IMG/VR virus record: IMGVR_UViG_3300036670_000069
Span: 1-34,186 of that record
Reading direction: 5' to 3' (one strand)
Length of the DNA: 34,186 bases
Source: a virus
A program made the position numbers and the translations under genes. Shown piece after piece: positions 32,938 through 34,186 of the stretch; positions within the stretch are counted from its first letter, which is position 1, and each line of letters opens with the position of its first letter. Under the pieces are notes generated by a model that saw nothing but the letters and a program-made list of their open reading frames with translations, made no database searches and was not told where the DNA came from.

Positions 32938-33162
32938 ATGAAAGAAAAGATAGAGAATTTATTAGCAGAGGGATTGAATTTAGATTTATTTTACAGTATC
33001 TCTTTTGATTCAGGAAGAACAAGTTGTCAAGGTAATTTTACGGAAGATACCCAAAAGCATATTCAAGAGTTAGGATTTGAGAGTTATAATTATCTATATA
33101 AAAACGACGAAATTATGAGCGAGTATTTTAAAGACGATATTAGAATTTTATTGTGCAAATAA
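32938..33162 (+). CDS. hypothetical 74-aa protein
   Basis: A 74-aa acidic protein starting MKEKIENLLAEGLNLDLFYS. I use the ATG at 32938, since the earlier in-frame start at 32893 would translate across the promoter. Likely alpha/beta (NFTEDTQKHIQELGFESYNY). Not recognised. Confidence 0.55.
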   Translation: MKEKIENLLAEGLNLDLFYSISFDSGRTSCQGNFTEDTQKHIQELGFESYNYLYKNDEIMSEYFKDDIRILLCK

Positions 33163-33164
33163 TT

Positions 33165-33320
33165 ATGAAAGAAATTAAACAGGAATATTTAAAAAAAAAC
33201 ATTATGAAAAACAGGAACTTTATTTTAGGCACGTTAATATTAGGAGCGTTCGTTATGTCGATTATTTGGGCAGCATTAGAAGCTATCTTATTTATTTTAC
33301 GTTTAATTTTTAATCTTTAA
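33165..33320 (+). CDS. small membrane protein
   Basis: A 51-aa product with a hydrophobic segment at about 19-48 (FILGTLILGAFVMSIIWAAL, then EAILFILRLIF), predicted as one long or two short membrane helices. A second in-frame ATG at 33204 (preceded by the same ACATT context as the previous gene) would give a 38-aa form. Could be a small early membrane effector; function unknown. Confidence 0.5.
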   Translation: MKEIKQEYLKKNIMKNRNFILGTLILGAFVMSIIWAALEAILFILRLIFNL

Positions 33321-33323
33321 CTT

Positions 33324-33482
33324 ATGAAAGAAAATTATAAAATAATACACGCATCATTTAACAATCCAGAAACGTTATTAGTTGCTAACTTTAAATGGCT
33401 AAATGAAGTTTGTTTTTTCGGGTGCGAAGTTAACAGACGTAACGTCATAGGGAAATGGAATATTAAATATAAAAAATCATGA
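33324..33482 (+). CDS. small 52-aa protein
   Basis: A short product (MKENYKIIHASFNNPETLLV ... WNIKYKKS) with two cysteines and a basic C-terminus. Its stop overlaps the next start (ATGA). Function unknown. Confidence 0.45.
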   Translation: MKENYKIIHASFNNPETLLVANFKWLNEVCFFGCEVNRRNVIGKWNIKYKKS

Positions 33483-33559
33483 AAACACTTGAAAGAATAT
33501 ACGACAGAGTATCAACTTATTTATTTGGCAATGTGAATTGCGACCCTAAACGATATTAA
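33479..33559 (+). CDS. micro-ORF, 26 aa
   Basis: A 26-aa product beginning MKTLERIYDRVSTYLFGN and ending DPKRY. It starts within the previous stop and ends 1 nt before the next ATG, so its boundaries fit an operon even though it is very short. Tentative. Confidence 0.35.
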   Translation: MKTLERIYDRVSTYLFGNVNCDPKRY

Positions 33560-33560
33560 G

Positions 33561-33668
33561 ATGACAAAAGTAGAAAAGTTTTATGAATGGATGCTGAGGA
33601 TAAATAATATATATCTTCATGATAACGACAGAATGATGGCTGCATTTAATAAAGTAGTAAATAAATAA
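33561..33668 (+). CDS. micro-ORF, 35 aa
   Basis: A 35-aa product (MTKVEKFYEWMLRINNIYLH, then DNDRMMAAFNKVVNK), probably one amphipathic helix. It is packed 1 nt after the previous stop and 2 nt before the next gene. Tentative. Confidence 0.4.
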   Translation: MTKVEKFYEWMLRINNIYLHDNDRMMAAFNKVVNK

Positions 33669-33670
33669 TT

Positions 33671-34069
33671 ATGAAACCAACCTTAGAAAAAGTAAAAGAG
33701 CATTTTAAAAATGCTAAAGAAGTTAAGTGTATATCTAGTAATCAAATATATGATTTAACTAAAATTACAATTATAAAAGACATACATATGTGGATTGATG
33801 ATTTTTGGATAGATGCGGATATAGATGATAGAAATATTAAATTAACATTAGATGAACAATACGCTGAAATAATATCTTACAAAGAGCCTAAAAAACAAAC
33901 AGTAAAAGAACTGTTAAAAGGTAGCGAGTTTGAAAAAATGAATTTTGGTTTTTATGGAGATGATTACATCGAATATTCAGATGATAGAATACAAGATAAA
34001 AGAGTAATTAAGCTAACTCAAAAACAAGCAGAAGATATAATCGGTTATAAATTTGAAATAGTTAAATAA
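33671..34069 (+). CDS. hypothetical 132-aa protein
   Basis: A 132-aa protein, acidic, with repeated Ile/Asp-rich strands (ITIIKDIHMWIDDFWIDADI), a helical KKQTVKELLKGSEFEKM segment and a C-terminal RVIKLTQKQAEDIIGYKFEI. The pattern is that of a small early phage protein of unknown function. Confidence 0.55.
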   Translation: MKPTLEKVKEHFKNAKEVKCISSNQIYDLTKITIIKDIHMWIDDFWIDADIDDRNIKLTLDEQYAEIISYKEPKKQTVKELLKGSEFEKMNFGFYGDDYIEYSDDRIQDKRVIKLTQKQAEDIIGYKFEIVK

Positions 34070-34104
34070 AAGTTAAATACAAACTTATATATTGATTAAA
34101 GTAG

Positions 34105-34186
34105 TAGTTTTGTCAAACAGATGTAAGCCTTGAGCATCCTAATTTCGAGGCAGAAAATAAATAAATGTATTATGAGTTCAAACAGA
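34105..34186 (+). promoter_or_regulatory. promoter-like box, leader hairpin, next gene start
   Basis: TAGTTTTG (34105-34112) fits the TAnnTTTG -7 box, without a clear -33 TTG. Downstream GCCTTGA (34127-34133) and TCGAGGC (34145-34151) can pair with one wobble, forming a leader hairpin. An ATG at 34172 (MSSNR) probably begins the next gene, cut by the window edge. Confidence 0.35.

Noticed and set aside
29952-34186. Anti-CRISPR, toxin-antitoxin or defence system among small early ORFs
   Set aside because: No recognisable toxin, antitoxin or defence motif; assigning one would be guesswork.

Overview
This window is about 34 kb of a tailed-phage (siphovirus-type) genome or prophage from an AT-rich Bacteroidota host, most likely a flavobacterium. 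The reasons are the late-gene order, start codons with little Shine-Dalgarno sequence, and promoter-like TAnnTTTG boxes, the -7 element typical of Bacteroidota (the best one is TTG-N19-TACATTTG at 32893-32922). No integrase, repressor or DNA polymerase is visible, so the window is probably only part of the genome.

Layout. 1-902 is a non-coding leader with a 14-bp tandem repeat (20 exact-length copies plus decayed ones) and several hairpins, including a C8/G9 stem. 903-9436 holds packaging and head genes: small terminase, large terminase (terL) carrying an intein, portal with a zinc finger, scaffold-like protein, major capsid and connector genes. 9426-16900 holds tail genes: tail tube, probable chaperones, tape measure and a large distal-tail protein. 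16944-22482 encodes tail-tip and fibre proteins, including a YadA-like repeat protein. 22484-23440 is the lysis cassette (two holin-like proteins and a GH19 endolysin), followed by further virion-like genes including a collagen-like protein, and then a spanin-like lipoprotein (26050-26538). 26571-27718 encodes a DEDDy exonuclease with a zinc ribbon and a Cys-rich protein. 27850-29792 is the only minus-strand block; its small hypothetical genes are separated in part by integron attC-like sites. 29952-34186 returns to the plus strand with early-type genes: HTH protein, YqaJ-like exonuclease, MazG-like pyrophosphohydrolase and many small ORFs.

Most striking observation. The terL intein sits inside the Walker A motif, and its middle is occupied by a complete HNH homing endonuclease gene (NUMOD4 + HNH + C-terminal HTH, 182 codons) read in a different forward frame. 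The intein frame stays open through the whole endonuclease gene. Endonuclease codons end in C rather than T wherever T would create a stop in the intein frame, so the same DNA appears to be kept functional in two frames: a nested, out-of-frame homing endonuclease inside an intein.

How the genes work together. TerS/TerL package DNA through the portal into a scaffolded capsid. The tail is built on the tape measure, with several fibre-type proteins for adsorption. Holins, endolysin and a putative one-protein spanin release progeny. Rho-independent terminators after the portal, scaffold and tail-tube units, and at the junction with the minus-strand block, divide the transcription units.
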